NCBI RefSeq assembly: GCF_013426915.1 | Contig: NZ_AP023181.1 | Span: 1,178,001 to 1,242,000 of the forward strand | DNA length: 64,000 nucleotides | Direction of reading: 5' to 3' | Origin: Paraburkholderia sp. PGU19 | GTDB taxonomy: Bacteria; Pseudomonadota; Gammaproteobacteria; Burkholderiales; Burkholderiaceae | Shown here: one piece after another, positions 30,946-41,356 of the stretch | How the letters are laid out: each line of letters starts with the position of its first letter | How positions within the stretch are numbered: position 1 is the first letter of the stretch | Translations under genes and position numbers: made by a program | The notes under the pieces: model-generated | Seen by the model: only the letters and a program-made list of their open reading frames with translations | What the model was told of the DNA's origin: nothing | Database searches by the model: none

Positions 30946-32419
30946 GTTTAACTCCGATTCTTCGTGTTTTGATCTCGGCCGCGCGCTCTTGAGCATCGGC
31001 GGCAAGGGGCATAAACGCGAACGATTTCTCGTCGCAATCTCTCATACCCCCTACTGCCGCGGTAGCCGCTGTTTACTTCAGCAGCCATATCTGGACCGCT
31101 TGAGGAACGCTCTCTATCTGCAAAGAATTACGAAAGTTTCAACTTGTTTCCGAATTGCATCATTTGAAAGTATTTAACATCTTACTTATCAATTAGCTTA
31201 GCGAGCCGTTACTGCGTAACGTGGTTAGCTCGTCCAGAAACTTCGGGGCGCGCGACAGGTCGTCAAAATAATGGAGCGAAGCGGTCGAGCTTAGCCAGTG
31301 CTGAAGGCGACCGCAGGCTCTTGCGCGCTGCCTGCAGTGCCGGCGAAGCGCTCATCGAACCAGTGGCTGAACTGACTGTCGGGCTACATGAGCGTGGCCA
31401 GATTAGCTCCGCTCCTATCGATCGCGGCGGACCGCCGATCTTTTTCGTTTGTCAGCGGCGTCAAAGAGCTGGATATCGCAATCATTCACAACCTGAACTC
31501 ATCCATATCGCCAACACCCCGTAAATTCAGCGGCTTCTTCAGCGTAGCCCTCAGGACGCGAAGCGTGGATTGGCGTCCTGATTTTGTCCGCTTAAGTGGG
31601 AGTCTGTATCAACCGATTGCAGCGCCGATCGAGGAAGCGATCACGGGGGGCGTTTCCGCTCCCATCGGCATCACGGGTCCGCTCTTCCGATTAACTACAT
31701 AGAGATCGAATCATGGGTATCTTTAATGTGTCAGTCCGTACACGTGAAAGTGTTTGGACTGACACATATGTGCGTTTAGCGCTGTTGCCTTGAGAATCGC
31801 AGAATGAGCCTACTAACTAACGATTGAGCGCCGCGATTCCGATGTCCGCAACAGTAAGCCGTCAACTACACAAGCCTGAGCAACGCGTCGTTAAGCTATT
31901 ACTGGGAGGCGCTGGAGACGGCGCTCTTGACCCGCTCCTCCTCTTTGGTCAGATAACGTCCATTCCAAAAAAATGAGCGGCAATGAAGAAGCGATTGGGC
32001 GAAGAATAAATCATCGGAATCTCGTCTATTTTTGCCCATCCCCGAAATATGGCACGCCGTGTTCATCGGGCATCACCGCATCGACGTATTCTTTTCAAAG
32101 TCAGTTTGATTTTTTCCACATTAGTAGGATGCCTATTCTTTCCATCGCAGGCATCTATTGATTTTCGGAACTTTAGCCATAAAGCACGGACGCCGTATAA
32201 CAGTTCCTGCATGCGAAAAACAACACCGGGCGACCCGCAATCATTGTCCCCGTCACCGCGGTGTCTGACAGGGGCGCCCCGCCGGACGCGTCTTTGCTTG
32301 CAAGGGCGCCCCAGCGCCGTGCGGCACACCGCGCTCGTGAGGTGTACGCTGGAAGCCCAACTGATCCGTCCGGAAACAGGATCGGGTCTTGGCGCGCAAT
32401 TCGCGCACGGGAGACGATC
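30946..32419. other. Gap between the chemoreceptor and the lipoprotein gene
   Basis: About 1.5 kb with no intact gene. On the minus strand 31193-31380 shows two short coding-like pieces in different frames (SASPALQAARKSLRSPSAL then HYFDDLSRAPKFLDELTTLR), probably the end of a decayed gene I cannot name. An inverted repeat lies at 31726-31767 (separate entry). The remainder is AT-richer DNA without features. Confidence 0.35.
31726..31767. repeat. 12-bp perfect inverted repeat with structured loop
   Basis: ATGTGTCAGTCC at 31726-31737 is repeated in inverted form as GGACTGACACAT at 31756-31767. The 18-nt spacer itself contains ACAC ... GTGT, which would extend the hairpin. No T-run follows, so an intrinsic terminator is unlikely. 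It could be an operator, a decayed transposon end or an RNA hairpin. Confidence 0.6.
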
Positions 32420-32608
32420 ATGCTCAGGCTTTTCGGCATCATGGCACTAGCGGCTGCCGTCTCGGGATGCGCGGCTGCTCCGCCGTACGGTTACAGCGAT
32501 CCTGCGTACGGCCCCGGCTATTACACCCCGGGTCCCAGCATCGGCGTGGGTGTGGGAGGCGGCAGCCTCGGCGGTGGGGTGGGCGTCGGGGTCGGTATCG
32601 GGTTCTAA
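32420..32608 (+). CDS. Small glycine-rich lipoprotein
   Basis: 62 aa predicted lipoprotein. ATG 32420 follows GGGAGACGATC, a good ribosome site, and starts a signal peptide MLRLFGIMALAAAVSGC with a lipobox (V-S-G-C). The mature part is rich in Pro, Tyr and Gly (APPYGYSDPAYGPGYYTPGP) and ends in a low-complexity GVGVGGG repeat. Such small proteins are common in the Burkholderiaceae envelope; no function is known to me. The longer frame from 32261 adds an Arg-rich stretch that looks non-coding. No neighbour in an operon. Confidence 0.65.
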   Translation: MLRLFGIMALAAAVSGCAAAPPYGYSDPAYGPGYYTPGPSIGVGVGGGSLGGGVGVGVGIGF

Positions 32609-33096
32609 GCACAGCGCGGCCAGCCGACCTCCGTTGGCCGGACCCCACTCACAGGCAATCGGCTCGATGTCTCTGCGGCCGCCCCATAAAATATCCCTTC
32701 CGGTTCTGAAAGACGTCGCTACGAAGTCGCTGCTTCTTCGATGTTGGGAAGGCCGTCTCAGCTCTCGGCGTTGCAAGCGAGCTGACTCGCCTTTTTCTCG
32801 AGGTTAGAGCCGATCCTCCCCCTGGAAATCCTCACCTTCTGCCGGTCGGATAGCTGAGAAAAATGGCGGGCGCCTGCCCGCTTTGGGAATCCGCCTAGTC
32901 CGGAGGTGTTGCGGCTGGAGGGACCCTGAGCATGTGCTGGGCTCGCGAGAGCACGTGGTCATCGTAGGCGGGCGCCGCATGTTGCGGTACGCCTGCAAAC
33001 AGCCGCACAATGTTGTCGCCCGGCAGCAATTAAAGACACGCCCACGCTGGCAGCAGACGTATACGATCGGGTGCCCGTAGCTGACATGCGTGGCAA
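32609..33096. other. Gap between the lipoprotein gene and kinase copy B
   Basis: About 490 bp with no recognised gene, RNA or repeat. The duplicated block begins at its right edge (near 33115). Confidence 0.4.
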
Positions 33097-36000
33097 TCAC
33101 AATGAAACGGCTGTATGGGCTGGCACGGAGAATTGAACAACGGCGCCGCGTGGCACGTTCGCACTTGCCCACAACCGGCCGCCGCGCGCTTCGATGATCG
33201 AACGGCAGATCGACAACCCCATCCCCAAACCGGTAGGCTTCGTGGTGTAGAAGGGTGCGAAAACGTCCTCCGCGCCGTGCGGAGCAAAACCCGGCCCTGA
33301 ATCGCGCACAGTCACGAGCACACAGTCAGAGTCGGCTTTGTCCGTACTGACGAACAACTGTCGCGAGCTATCGCTGACGCTGCTCATTGCCTCGAGCGCG
33401 TTGATGATCAGGTTGAGGAGCACCTGTTGCAGTTCGACACGGTCTCCTTCGATGAATGGCAAGCCGTCCGCGAGTTGTGTCTGTACCGAGGCACCGCTCT
33501 TCGAAGCTTCGCCATGCGTGAGCTCGATCACCTCGCGGATTGCCTCGTTGATGTCCACCGGCTCCTTCCTCGGCGGCGCCTTCCTGACCAGATCGCGGAT
33601 CCGGCGCAGCACATCCCCGCTCGACCTGCATCCTTGACAATCTGCCTGAGCGTCTGCCCTACCTCGTCAATGTTCGGAGGCTGGGCGTTCAGCCATCGCA
33701 GCGCCGCCTGGGCGTTGGTCATCGTCGCGCCGATCGGCTGGTTGACTTCGTGAGCGATCGAGGCCGTGAGCTGCCCCATGGTCGCGACACGGTTCGCGTG
33801 CGACAATTGTGTCCGCACCTCCCGATAGCGCTGCTCACTCTCGCGGATTTGCTCCTCCGCCTGCTTGCGCTCGCTCAGATCAAGCACGAAAGCGACACCT
33901 TCCTTTCGGGTTTCTTCGAAAGCGGTCGCACCGAGCATGACGGGCACGCGGCTGCCGTCCTTCCTGATGTACTCCTTCTCGAACGGCTGAGCGCGCCCCG
34001 TCGCCCCGATCTCTGACAGGGCCCGTTCGTCGCGCTCGCGCCATTCTGGCGGCGTCAGATCCCTCCAGCTCACGCGACCCGAGACAAGATCCTTCCGCTC
34101 GTATCCCACCATGCGAAGAAATTCGTCATTGGCCTCAAGAATGTCGCCACCGGCATTCCAGACGACGATCCCGATGACGTTGGCGTCGACGAGGCGCCGG
34201 ATCTTCCCTTCGCGCTCCGCAAGATCGCGGTACAAGCGGGCATTCTCCAGCGAGATCGCTGCCTGCGAGGCCAACAGCTTCAGCACGGCGATGCGGGCCG
34301 GGCTGAACACGCGGGCAGTCAGACTGTTTTCAAGGTAGAGCGCGCCGGTGAGCTTCGCCTGATTCATCAACGGGAAGCAGAGAATTGAACGGGCGCGATG
34401 CTGACGGATATAGGGATCTGTGGCGAACGGGGACTCAGCCGCGGCATCGTCAAGAAAGACACTCTCCCGGGTGCGCAGGACATGGTTGAGGATCGACTCC
34501 GGCAGCATCGTCGCGCTCACAGGAACATCGCGCAACTGCAACCTGGGCGCGTCACCGGTGGTCAGCGCTTGCGCCGCTATCCGTGCTTTGCCGCCGTCCG
34601 ACAGAATCAACACGCCCCGTTCAGCGCCCGCCTGTTCGATTGCCGTACGCATGACCATCTCGATCAGCTTGTCCAGAACGATGTCGCCCGAGGCGGCCTG
34701 CGACACCTTGATCACCGTCGCGAGGTCGAGGTGTTCGACTGGCGTTGAAATCGTCGTCGTCGGCCCGGGCGCAGACTCTTCCGCCCTCAGGTATGGATAG
34801 CTCTCCTCGAGTTGCCGCACCTTCCCGTCGGCGCCCCAACGCAGATAGCCGTAGCGGGCGTCCTGCAGGTACACACGGGCGATCTTCCCGAAACCGCGCG
34901 CCGCGTAAAAGCGCGACGCGAGTTCGTTGGCGAGTGCCTCACCGTGGACAAAGCCGCTTTCCTGCGCCGAGCAGGTGGCCTGTTCGTACAACTCCATGGC
35001 ATCCGCTACGCGACCTTCAATCCGGGCGATCTCGGCACCGACCAGCGCCGCGCGGTCCGCGAAATTCTCCGGGCAGTTTTTCGCCCAGATCTGAAGCTGC
35101 CGGTAATGTGCGGCGACAGCGTCCAGGTGTTGTGGCCGCTCGTCGGCCGGGGCGCACTCGCACCAGGCGGCCCGAGCCAGCGCGCCGTAAAAGTGATATT
35201 CGGCTTCCTCAATTAACGAGGATGAGGTCCGGAGCAGCGGTTGCGCCTTTGATGCCGCATCCATGGCCGCCGCATAGTCACCGGCGAGATAGCGCGCCTG
35301 CAGTTTCCGGATCCAGTACCAGCACGCAGCGAGGGCCAGGGACGGGTTGCCGGACAGATGGGTTTCGGTGCGAAGTTCATTGAACTGCCCGTCGTCGAGG
35401 CAGCCGAACGTCGGCGTCAGGCCGCGAAGCGTCCGGATCAGCGCGAGTTGTGTGTTGATGAAGTCAATGACGAGACCGAACCGCACCTTCCCGGCATACG
35501 CAAGACCGCGTTCCGCTTCGCCTTGCACCTCGTGCAGCGGCTCGCCGGCGAAGAGCAGGTCCGAGTTGAGTTCGTTGCACGTGAAAGCGCCATACGCGAG
35601 GTCTCCAATCCGGTTCGCCGCGTCGAAAGCGCGGCGCAGCAGATCACGACAAGCCCGTATTGGTTTCAGCCAGCGCATGACAAAAATCGCGAAGCAAAGA
35701 TACGTGCTCGCCTCGAACCGTCGTAGCCCTCGTCGTTCGACGAGGTCGCAGCCGAGCTGGCCGAACCGGAATCCGGCCTGGTAGTCACCGAAACGCGGTC
35801 CGGTGACCCTGCCGACACTGGCATAGAGCACACATGAAGCGTCACAGTTGCCACGCTCGAGGCTGAGACTGACCCCCTTGCAGGTCGTCAGCGAAACCAG
35901 GTTCACATCCGTCGACACCGCCGCCGCAAAGAGCTTGCCCAGCACCTCGACGGTCGCGAGCGAGGCTGCGTCCTCCATCACTGGCAATTCGATGAGTTCC

Positions 36001-38603
36001 TCGATGGTCCGGTCCCCGAGCTGTGCCCCGATGCGCTCGTATTCGCGTCGCACTTCCTCGTCATTCGGATGCGGAGACCAGTCGATGCCGACATGCCGCA
36101 GGTAGGCGAGGCACACAGCGACCGCGCGGTCGCTCTGATCGAGGACCAGGTAGACATCCAGTTGCATGCACGCGACGAGCGCTTCTTCGACCGTTGTCGC
36201 GACGCGCTTCGACAGCGCCGCCAGACGTTCGTCTGCGACCGATAACTGCCCGGTCAAAAATTCGCATTCGGCCCGGTTCAGTTCCAGCGCAAAGATCAGG
36301 TCATGCCGGCGCTCCCAGCAATCGTCGCCCAATAGTTCCGCGCCGACGACGAGATAGGTGAGCGCTGATGAGTATGCTGTCGACGCCTTGGCGCGCTGGC
36401 CGGCGAGCAGGTTGAATTCAGCCAGTCGCTCCCTTTCCCCCTCTTCGGTGATCAGCGCGGCGCCGCGATTGAGCTGACCGACGATCTCGAAGATCGCCTC
36501 CTCCCGTTTTTTCAGGGGCGTCCGCGCGGCCAGCATGCGCCCGATCCGCAGATGGGCCGAGGTCCGCGAGGCTTCGGGGATGAGTGAATAAGCGGCTTCA
36601 TGAACACGGTCGTGACCAAACCTGTAGGCGCCCTCCAGCCGCTCGACCAGTTCCTGACGCATCGCCTCCCACAACGCCGTGTGGACCTGTGCCTCCGGAA
36701 TGCCGAGAACTGTCGACACTGTCGTGATCCCGGCGACGTTCCCGAGACAGGCAAACTGCTCCAACGCGTGCAGCGTCCCAGCCGGCAGGCGGGCCAGCTT
36801 GCCGACCATCAGGTCCACGACGTTGTCGGTGTAACCCTTGGCATGGATCCGGCCGGTATCCCAGCACCATCGCCGCGCATCATGATCAAAGGTGAGCAAC
36901 TCTTCTTCGGCAAGCGCGTGCAGAAACTGGATGACAAAGAACGGATTGCCACCCGTCTTGTCATGGACCAGTTGCGCCAGGGGTGCGATGCGCGCCGGCG
37001 CGCAGTGAAGCGCCTCCGCGATCAACTGCCTGACATGCTCGCAAGCGAGCGGCGCCAGCGTGATCTCATTGATCTTGACGCCCGCGTTCCTGATGGCCTG
37101 GAGCTTGCGGGTCAGTGGATGCGTGGCATCGACCTCGTTGTCACGGTACGCGCCGACCAGCATCAGGTGCCGCAAGTCCGAACCCGCTAACAGATCCTCG
37201 AGCAGGTCGAGCGTCGCGGAGTCGAGCCACTGCAGGTCGTCGAGAAAGAGCGCAAGCGGATGTTCCGCTCGCGCAAATACACTGATGAAACGCCGGAACA
37301 CGAGCATGAAACGGCGTTGCGCCTGTTGCGGCTCAAGGGTTGGGACGGGTGGCGGCTCACCGATGATCAGCTTCAGTTCGGGGATGAGGTCGGTCATGAG
37401 CCGCGCATTGGGCTCCAGTGCCTCCAGCAAGGCGTCGCGCCAGCTCGCCAGCTCCGTGTCGGGTTTGCCGAGCAGCGGGCGCACCAGGCTCTGAAACGCC
37501 TGGACCAGCGTCGAATAGGGGATGTCGCGCTTGTACTGGTCGAACTTGCCCGACGCGAAGAGCCCGCGCGGCGGCACCAGCACCTTGTGCAGTTCATTGA
37601 CGACCGAGGATTTGCCGATGCCGGAATAGCCGGAGACCAGCACCAGCTCAGCCGGGCCGCTCCCGACGACCCGATCGAACGCGGCGACCAGGGTGTCGAC
37701 CTCGCGCTCCCGCCCATACAGCTTCTCGGGTATCAGCAACCGGTCGGGTGTGTCGTGTTCGCCCAGCGGGAAGGCATCGACCCGGTGCCGACGCCGCCAG
37801 TCGGCGAGGCATTGCCGCAGATCATGCTCAGCACCGGCGGCCGTCTGGTAACGCTCTTCGGCCGTCTTGGCGAGCAGCTTCATGACGATATCGGAGACTG
37901 CAGCAGGGACGGTCTTGACCAGCTCACACGGGGGCGCCGGCTTTCTGGCGATGTGGCAGTGCACCCATTCCATGGGGTCAGCAGCCGTAAACGGCAACGC
38001 GCCCGTCAGCATCTGGTAGAGCGTCACGCCGAGCGCATAGAGGTCACTGCGCGAATCGATCGAGCGGTTCATCCGGCCGGTCTGCTCGGGTGCCATATAA
38101 GCGAGCGTGCCGGCGATCGTCTCGGGCGGTTCGGGCGCCTGTCGCTCACGCGGAAGCCGAGAGGCGAGGCCGAATCCGGTGAGCCGGACCTGTCCGTCGG
38201 CGCAATGTACGAGGATATGCGCGGGCTTGAGATCCTTATGGACAAGGCCGCGCTGGTGAAGCTTGCCTAGCGCCGCAGCGATGCCGGCAGCAAGCCGCAA
38301 AAAATCTCCCATCTCCATCGGCGCGCCGAGCAGACGCGCGAGCGGCTCACCGCCAGGATCCTCAAGCACCAGCAGGGTCCGCCCGGCTTCGCGCACCAGT
38401 TCCAGCGGCCGCACCGCCCACGCGCCATTGAGCTCGTCCTTCAGGCCAAACGCGTGAATGAGGCGATTAACGCTGGCGGGTAATGGATGTTCGGCGGCGG
38501 GCCGCACCAGCAGAACGCTGTGGCCGCCGCTTTCGCCTGGGCGCGGCCCTCGACACAGGACGCGTTCGCCGTCGTCCCAGAGGATCTGGAGGCTGTTACC
38601 CAT
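33097..38603 (-). pseudogene. Hybrid kinase-like/AAA/GAF/PAS/histidine kinase, copy B, frameshifted
   Basis: About 1,835 aa after restoring one C in the run 33615-33618; copy A has five C there. Domain order equals copy A. The kinase-like domain has HKDLKPAHIL near 122-131 from the ATG, but the DFG motif reads TGFG and no VAIK lysine is visible. Walker A GYSGIGKSS follows near 325, then a helical repeat region, GAF, PAS and a histidine kinase with ASIAHEVNQPIGA, LLNLIINALEAM and GLGMGLSICRSI. The break falls between the H-box and the N-box, so the long product would keep the phosphoacceptor His but lose the ATP-binding half. Start ATG 38603 was preferred over TTG 38618. Confidence 0.85.
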
Positions 38604-38830
38604 CTGCAACGGAATCAAATGTAGGTTGTGATCTGGCGCGCCACGCCTTCATGCCGCCGCCCCTCGTGGGTTGAGACCCTACATTCATTCACAGGGAAGC
38701 TAGAATTACATCAGCATACACTTCGGCGAACGCGGCGTAATAGATAGTACTCCGAGGAACTTATTGGGACCGGCTTCTACGCTAAGCTGACAGTCACCCG
38801 GACGCGGCCGGGCGTCACTGACGCCGCCTC
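33115..38830. repeat. Large direct repeat, copy B
   Basis: Second copy of the block at 18743-24480, same orientation, about 14.4 kb away. It contains the kinase B gene and its upstream ~210 bp. Copies share long identical runs and carry different frameshifts. Confidence 0.85.
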
Positions 38831-39013
38831 GCATTGTGACGACGTCCCATATCTCCCGGCCAATCCGATCGGCTCGCACTCGCCGGTAGATTTAACGAAC
38901 ACCCTGTGACGTACGCATTTATCAGAACGTCTGTCAGTTGCGATAGTGTATCGAGCGGGCCGTGAATGGAATCCAGTCGAGCGAGCGCCATCCGCCTCGC
39001 GATACCGGCCACC
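38619..39013. promoter_or_regulatory. Upstream region of kinase B
   Basis: The first ~210 bp are homologous to the region upstream of kinase A (shared CAGATGGGTAACAG start area, TACATTTGATTCC, and TACATTCATTCAC further out), so it likely holds the kinase promoter. The rest up to the TnpB stub has no gene. Confidence 0.35.
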
Positions 39014-39289
39014 TCACCTCGCTTTGCTGGCCTGCATGCGACGTGTCGGATACTCGTCACCGATTTCCTGAGTGGTCCGCGAGTGCAGATGTAATCCCGC
39101 CTTGCCGGCGCCTTTGGTGTACGGATTAAAATCATAGGCTGAAAGAAAGCGCTTCTCGCGCTCCCTGACCTTCAGGAAAAATTCAGCACAGTAGTTCCAC
39201 ACAAAGTCCACCTCGCGTGCCTGTTCACTCAACCACTTTGCGTGTTTGTCTTTCAGTCTGAATCTCAGAACGAGTGTTGTGAATTCCAT
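39014..39289 (-). pseudogene. TnpB (IS605 OrfB) N-terminal stub
   Basis: 91 codons from ATG 39289: MEFTTLVLRFRLKDKHAKWL, EQAREVDFVWNYC, REKRFLSAYDFNPYTKGAGK. This is the start of an IS200/IS605-family TnpB; about three quarters of the protein, including the RuvC-like active site and the zinc finger, is missing. After about residue 75 (IGDEYPTRRMQASKAR) the homology ends. It sits between kinase B and the receiver remnant, a place where module A has no insertion, so it arrived after or broke up the duplication. Confidence 0.75.
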
Positions 39290-39449
39290 GTGCCGGTACC
39301 CTTGTTCCTCCGTATAGGTAGACGCGGGGATTGACTTTGAAAACGTCGAAATTGGTGCTTCGCTAACTACAGTCAGCTTTCATCCTCGACCTGCAGGCAG
39401 CCTGAAGGCCGAGGCTTTTAGGCCAGATTTGGCGTAAAACAGGGATCAA

Positions 39450-39603
39450 GAAAAACAGCTCGTACTATCACCTTACGCGTCGCGACCATTTTCATTACGG
39501 CATTCCAACCAACCGACCTGAAAGCAAAGGCCAGCTGCAAGTGGCGCGTTTGTGCCGACAAGCCGGTCGATCCCAACACCATCACGCATTGGCTCAGTGC
39601 GTT
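39450..39603 (+). pseudogene. CheY-like receiver remnant, module B
   Basis: Only the last third of the receiver domain survives: ATIFITAFQPTDLKAKASCK, then DKPVDPNTITHWLSAFY. In the intact copy at 41357-41728 this is TIFVTAFPSANLKAKALANG and EKPVDPDAIAHWLSVALD. The acidic pocket and the phosphoacceptor region are absent. It directly abuts the end of the convergent regulator B gene, the same tail-to-tail arrangement as in modules A and C. Confidence 0.65.
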
Positions 39604-40263
39604 CTACGACTGGGCATTGACACCCAGCGATACCGATTTTTTTACGAGATCTGCAAGGGTTCGCGCCGCCATCTTTCGCATGAGATGAGAACGATGCATC
39701 TTCACGGTGATTTCACAGAGATTCACCTTGGAGGCAATCTGCTTGTTCATTAGCCCAGCTACGACGAACCCCATAACTTCCCGTTCGCGCGGTGTAAGCG
39801 AGTCGTACGCGACACGGAGCGCCTCAATCGATTGTTCGGCGGCGAGACGCTTTCCGTCGCGCGCCAACGCATTGGCGACGGCATCCAGCATCTCCTGGTC
39901 GCGGAACGGCTTTGAAAAAAAATCGACTGCCCCCGCTTTCATAGCCTGCACGGTCATCGGGATGTCGCCATGGCCGGTCATGAATACGATCGGCATGCGC
40001 AAACCGCTCTTAGCAACATGCTCCTGTAAGGCGAGGCCATTTTCGCCGCGCAACCGGACATCGAGGATCAAGCAACTGGGCGCGTCGTACTTCCGGAAAC
40101 CGAGAAAGTCCCCCGAGGATTCGAATGTCTCAACACGTAGCCCGACCGACCGGAACAAATTACCGAGTGCGAAGCGCATCGACTCCTCGTCGTCGACCAC
40201 GTAGACGACTGGCTCCTTATCTTGGACGCCTCGGACCGAAGTCAAATGTGAACCTGAATTCAT
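39604..40263 (-). CDS. FixJ-like response regulator, module B
   Basis: 219 aa from ATG 40263, preceded by AGGAGGAGGTGAG. The receiver domain is complete: YVVDDEESM acidic pocket, SCLILDVRLRGENG with the phosphoacceptor Asp, FMTGHGDIPMTVQAM with the switch Thr, and the Lys in DFFSKPFRDQ. The LuxR/NarL-type HTH follows: LTPREREVMGFVVAGLMNKQ and CEITVKMHRSHLMRKM. This is the least altered copy of the three. It most likely acts downstream of the hybrid kinases encoded on either side of the duplication, although no target site can be named. Confidence 0.92.
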   Translation of the reverse strand: MNSGSHLTSVRGVQDKEPVVYVVDDEESMRFALGNLFRSVGLRVETFESSGDFLGFRKYDAPSCLILDVRLRGENGLALQEHVAKSGLRMPIVFMTGHGDIPMTVQAMKAGAVDFFSKPFRDQEMLDAVANALARDGKRLAAEQSIEALRVAYDSLTPREREVMGFVVAGLMNKQIASKVNLCEITVKMHRSHLMRKMAARTLADLVKKSVSLGVNAQS

Positions 40264-40641
40264 CTCACCTCCTCCTCCCGACCGATGGTGCGCTGGGCGT
40301 CGCAACTGACAATGCAGTCGGAGATGCTGCACATTGAAATAATACTGTTTCGCTGAAACCCGTCCTTCACGGGAGTGTTCATTCACTCTAGGGGCGCGCT
40401 GCCGACGCGCAGACATGCTCACCCATACATCTTCTTGTTCCTTGTCTTAACTAAGCTTACTTCCATCGCGTCGGCACGAACGAGATGCCCGTATAGTTCC
40501 TAGTAAAACTGATAGACGAGGCCTCCGCAATGTTTAACGATCCGACGTCAAAGCCACATTGCGGATTAACCAAGCGATCCATTGGTGGCTCCCGCTAACG
40601 CAGGTCATGGCAGAGCCTGTTTGCGCTGTACGTTACAGCAG
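40264..40641. other. Region upstream of regulator B
   Basis: No gene. The first ~120 bp (to about 40390) are alignable with the DNA upstream of regulator A (shared CCTTCACGG-G-GTGTTCATTCA), after which similarity fades. The ~90-bp block conserved in modules A and C is not recognisable here. Confidence 0.35.
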
Positions 40642-40770
40642 CTATAGCAAGCAAATGCGGTTCAGTTCCACTGTTCGGCGGTACACGTTTCGGTTGAGCC
40701 AAGGTACGAAAGTGTACTCGTCGTATGCGTTTGCGCCGACAAAGATCCAGTTGTGCAGTACGTTCAACAT
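40642..40770 (-). CDS. Possible 42-aa small protein
   Basis: Minus-strand frame of 42 codons from ATG 40770: MLNVLHNWIFVGANAYDEYT then FVPWLNRNVYRRTVELNRIC and LL. Amino-acid composition is protein-like (aromatics, hydrophobic/polar alternation) and GAGGGG lies about 9 bp before the ATG. Nothing identifies it; it may equally be the end of a decayed gene. Confidence 0.3.
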   Translation of the reverse strand: MLNVLHNWIFVGANAYDEYTFVPWLNRNVYRRTVELNRICLL

Positions 40771-40921
40771 AGCGTGTCCCCTCGAAACCAGCCGTCACAT
40801 CACGATGTGTAGCGAGCGCACCGCGCGATTGCACCGGCTCTGACACAAGAGTAGGCGCTCGGACACCCCAAGACTATTGTACGGATGGGTGGCACTGCAC
40901 CTACATAGGCGTCGAAAGCTG

Positions 40922-40954
40922 ATACCTAGGTATATCCGACGAAGTCGGATATAC
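40922..40954. repeat. Overlapping dyads: ATACCTAGGTAT and an 11-bp hairpin
   Basis: ATACCTAGGTAT at 40922-40933 is a perfect 12-bp palindrome. Overlapping it, GTATATCCGAC (40930-40940) and GTCGGATATAC (40944-40954) form a perfect 11-bp stem with a GAA loop. No T-run follows. The same 12-bp core recurs at 41138-41149. Confidence 0.7.
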
Positions 40955-41132
40955 GCCGCGGGTCGTCGGGGCATACGGGAGCGGATATGCAAGCCCCTCA
41001 TTTGTCAGCCCGTTATGGTGAACTTGCGTCGCGTCGCACGATGGGAAACACTCCACTCTCTGGCGACGACGCACGCATGCCGGTCCGGATACGTAATGAT
41101 CCATTCATACGCTTGGATGCGACGGACGCCGC

Positions 41133-41154
41133 GACGCATACCTAGGTATGCGTC
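41133..41154. repeat. 22-bp perfect palindrome containing ATACCTAGGTAT
   Basis: The bases GACGCATACC and TAGG plus TATGCGTC form an uninterrupted 22-bp palindrome centred on CCTAGG. It is about 200 bp upstream of the receiver gene (41357) and shares its 12-bp core with 40922-40933. It could be a binding site for a dimeric regulator. Confidence 0.7.
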
Positions 41155-41356
41155 CGCAGTATCAGTGAATCTCCAAGCGGTATCCAGCTTAGGAACAAGA
41201 TGAGCAGGATCGCGCGATGCAAATGCTGCGCACTAATACTTGTGTATGATTCCCGGCCGATGATACGACAATTACGCTGGGTTTCGTAGATGCGGACGGA
41301 AGCATGCAATAGCGTTCTTGCTGCGTGCCCCCCTTTCCTGTAGATCGAGGCTAATC

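Noticed and set aside
32261..32419. N-terminal extension of the lipoprotein frame
   Set aside because: The internal ATG has a good ribosome site and starts a proper lipoprotein signal peptide; the extension is Arg-rich.
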